Shown here: positions 62,300 to 64,000 of the stretch, piece after piece
Layout: each line of letters opens with the position of its first letter
Position numbering within the stretch: the stretch's first letter is position 1
Assembly (NCBI GenBank): GCA_963995525.1
Contig: CAXEFP010000001.1
Span: 1,020,201 to 1,084,200, forward strand
Origin: Escarpia spicata
Taxonomy: Eukaryota > Annelida > Polychaeta > Sabellida > Siboglinidae
Direction: 5' to 3'
Length of the DNA stretch: 64,000 nt
The notes under the pieces: model-generated
Told to the model about the DNA's origin: nothing
Database searches by the model: none
The model's input: only the letters and a program-made list of their open reading frames with translations
Position numbers and translations under genes: made by a program

Positions 62300-64000
62300 T
62301 AGCCTTCGTAAAGATTTGTAACATGCAAAACAGCTATTTGGGGTAAGACACATTAAGTATCCGTCCGCTGAAAAAAGTGCACTACAAATACCGTTTTGCT
62401 GTGATATGCATAAATTGTGTTCGAACACTTTGACATGGGACATGTTTGTCTCGTGAGTACTGAATGTACTGCTGCTTTACACAAGATAAAACATAAAATG
62501 GGGATGAGTTTTCACACCTATAACTTACGTAATATGTTCTTGTAACTTACGTGATGGACATAAAACGGTAACATGCATTCCCATTTGTGGAAAATCTAGT
62601 TATGTGTGTAGCTTGATATCAGTCTAGCCTTCGTGAAGATTTGTAACATGCAAAACATCTATTTGGGGTAAGACCACATTAAGGATCCGTCCGCTAAAAA
62701 AAGTGCACTACAAATACCGTTTTGCTGTGATATGCATAAATTTAGTTCGAACACTTTGACATGGGACATGTTTGTCTCGTGAGTACTGAATGTACTGCTG
62801 CTATAGACAAGATAAAACATCAAATTGGGATGAGTTTTCACACCTATAACTTACGTAATATGTTCTTGTAACTTACGTGACGGAGATAAAACGGTAACAT
62901 GCATTCCCATGTGTGGTTAATCTAGTTATGTGTGTAGCTTGATATCAGTCTAGCCTTCGTAAAGATTTGTAACATGCAAAACATCTATTTGGGGTAAGAC
63001 CACATTAAGTATCCGTCCGCTGAAAAAAGTGCACTACAAATACCGTTTTGCTGTGATATGCATAAATTTTGTTCGAACACTTTGACATGGGACATGTTTG
63101 TCTCGTGAGTACTGAATGTACTGCTGCTTTAGACAAGATAAAACATCAAATGGCGATGAGTTTTCACACCTATAACTTACGTAATATGTTCTTGTAACTT
63201 AGGTGACGGAGATAAAACGGTAACATGCATTCCCATTTGTGGTTAATCTAGTTATGTGTGTAGCTTGATATCAGTCTAGCCTTCGTGAAGATTTGTAACA
63301 TGCAAAACATCTATTTGGAGTAAGACCACATTAACGATCAGTCCGCTGAAAAAAGTGCACTACAAATACCGTTTTGCTGTGATATGCATACATTTTGTTC
63401 GAACACTTTGACATGGGACATGTTTGTCTCGTGAGTACTGAATGTACTGCTGCTTTACACAAGATAAAACATCAAATGGGGATGAGTTTTCACACCTATA
63501 ACTTACGTAATATGTTCTTGTAACTTACGTGACGGACATAAAACGGTAACAGGCATTCCCATTTGTGGATAATCTAGTTATGTGTGTAGCTTGATATCAG
63601 TCTAGCCTTCGTGAAGATTTGTAACATGCAAAACATCTATTTGGGGTAAGACCACATTAAGGATCCGTCCTCTAAGAAAAGTGCACTACAAATACCGTTT
63701 TGCTGTGATATGCATAAATTTAGTTCGAAAACTTTGACATGGGACATGTTTGTCTCGTGAGTACTGAATGTACTGCTGCTATAGACAAGATAAAACATCA
63801 AATGGGGATGAGTTTTCACACCTATAACTTACGTAATATGTTCTTGTAACTTACGTGACGGAGATAAAACGGTAACATGCATTCCCATGTGTGGTTAATC
63901 TAGTTATGTGTGTAGCTTGATATCAGTCTAGCCTTCGTAAAGATTTGTAACATGCAAAACATCTATTTGGGGTAAGACCACATTAAGTATCCGTCCGCTG
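62300..64000 (+). repeat. Right-hand end: five monomers plus a 72-base partial
   Basis: Monomers at 62300 (CAGCTATTTGG and a 1-base deletion, GTAAGACACATT), 62625 (C-like, CAAATTGGG), 62951 (D-like), 63277 (E with CGATCAGTCC) and 63603 (T), then 63929-64000. The last three and the partial repeat the E-T-D order used in the 51-60 kb region, so the array clearly continues beyond the window. Confidence 0.85.

Larger units (their letters stand above)
1..64000 (+). repeat. Satellite array, 326-bp monomer, about 196 copies head to tail
   Basis: The same 326-bp sequence repeats from the first to the last base, always in the same orientation. Each monomer has one GATATC site near its end, a GTTCGAAC palindrome near position 121, TTACGTAA near 227, and CATGCATTCCC near 275. 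Copies differ by a few substitutions and small indels. No stretch of even 100 bases departs from this pattern, so there is no gene-sized non-repeat region. Arrays of this kind make up centromeric, pericentromeric or subtelomeric heterochromatin in eukaryotes; which of these applies cannot be decided from sequence alone. The plus sign is only the orientation in which the monomer is described. The family was not recognised. Confidence 0.98.

Noticed and set aside
1338..63819. About fifty minus-strand frames of 60 codons (start MKTHPHLMF, end WSYPK) as a gene family
   Set aside because: They are one per repeat copy, start with GTG instead of ATG in almost all cases, end at the same TAG in the satellite, and exist only where one base avoids a TAA. 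Differences among them look like ordinary satellite variation. No promoter, signal or known domain is visible.
1..64000. CRISPR array
   Set aside because: There are regular repeats, but the unit is 326 bp with no short repeat/unique spacer alternation; every part of the unit is repeated.
1..64000. Transposon or retrotransposon insertion within the array
   Set aside because: The monomer phase is unbroken from end to end; all length changes are of 1 or 9 bases, and no target-site duplication, LTR or foreign segment is seen.
1..64000. Telomeric repeats or an inverted junction in the array
   Set aside because: No TTAGGG- or TTTAGGG-type runs are present and all monomers face the same way.
1..64000. 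Assignment to a named satellite family or species
   Set aside because: The length fits several plant and animal satellites, but I do not recognise the sequence and cannot run a database search. A search of repeat databases with one monomer would settle it.

Overview
The whole 64,000-base window is one uninterrupted satellite DNA array. I counted 196 complete head-to-tail monomers plus a 72-base start of a 197th, all in the same orientation. The basic unit is 326 bp; single copies range from 324-325 to 335 bp because of small indels and a recurrent 9-bp insertion. The phase used here starts each monomer at TAGCCTTCG, just after GATATCAGTC. GC content is about 37% (122 of 326 bases, counted in the first monomer). 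I see no unique sequence, real gene, RNA gene, transposon, inversion or telomeric repeat. This is eukaryotic tandem-repeat heterochromatin of centromeric, pericentromeric or subtelomeric type. The length, close to two nucleosome repeats, is common in both plant and animal satellites. I do not recognise the family and do not name a species.

Above the monomer level the array is built of higher-order repeats (HORs), whose length changes along the window: 5-mer (1-3258), a bridge (3259-4570), a nearly identical 14-mer pair (4571-13712), a 6-mer pair (14039-17948), mixed 4-mer material (17949-21533), a 10-mer pair (21534-28053), dimers and 4-mer blocks (28054-31313), a family of variable length (31314-48917), a divergent stretch (48918-50556), a 7-mer pair (50557-55118), a 4-mer pair (55119-57724), and a 4-monomer block present twice (57725-59034 and 60990-62299).

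The region 32618-48917 is the most informative. A canonical 5-mer of monomer classes A-B-C-D-E occurs beside 6-, 7- and 9-mer versions. Each length variant I could resolve carries a chimeric monomer at the place expected from an unequal crossover offset by whole monomers. Diagnostic bases: A has GTACGGAATG, GATGCGTTTT and CGTTATCATG; B has CCGTCTACTG, GCGGTGATATG and GTAACGTACGTG; C has CTAAAAAAAG, AAATTTAGTTC and GTTTTTGTAAC; D has AAGTATCC, GTATTGCTG, GGCGATGAG and AGGTGACGG; E has GGAGTAAG, TTAACGATCC, TTTACACAAG and GTAACAGGC; F is an E head joined to a C tail. Older-looking variants (the 9-bp insertion and a divergent CCGCCGAAAA type) occur at both ends of the window but were not seen in the middle, which suggests layered expansion of newer HORs from the inside.

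Short minus-strand open reading frames of 60-64 codons recur with the satellite. They use GTG or TTG as first codon, and the 60-codon frame is open only where one polymorphic base removes a TAA stop. They are treated as by-products of the repeat, not genes.
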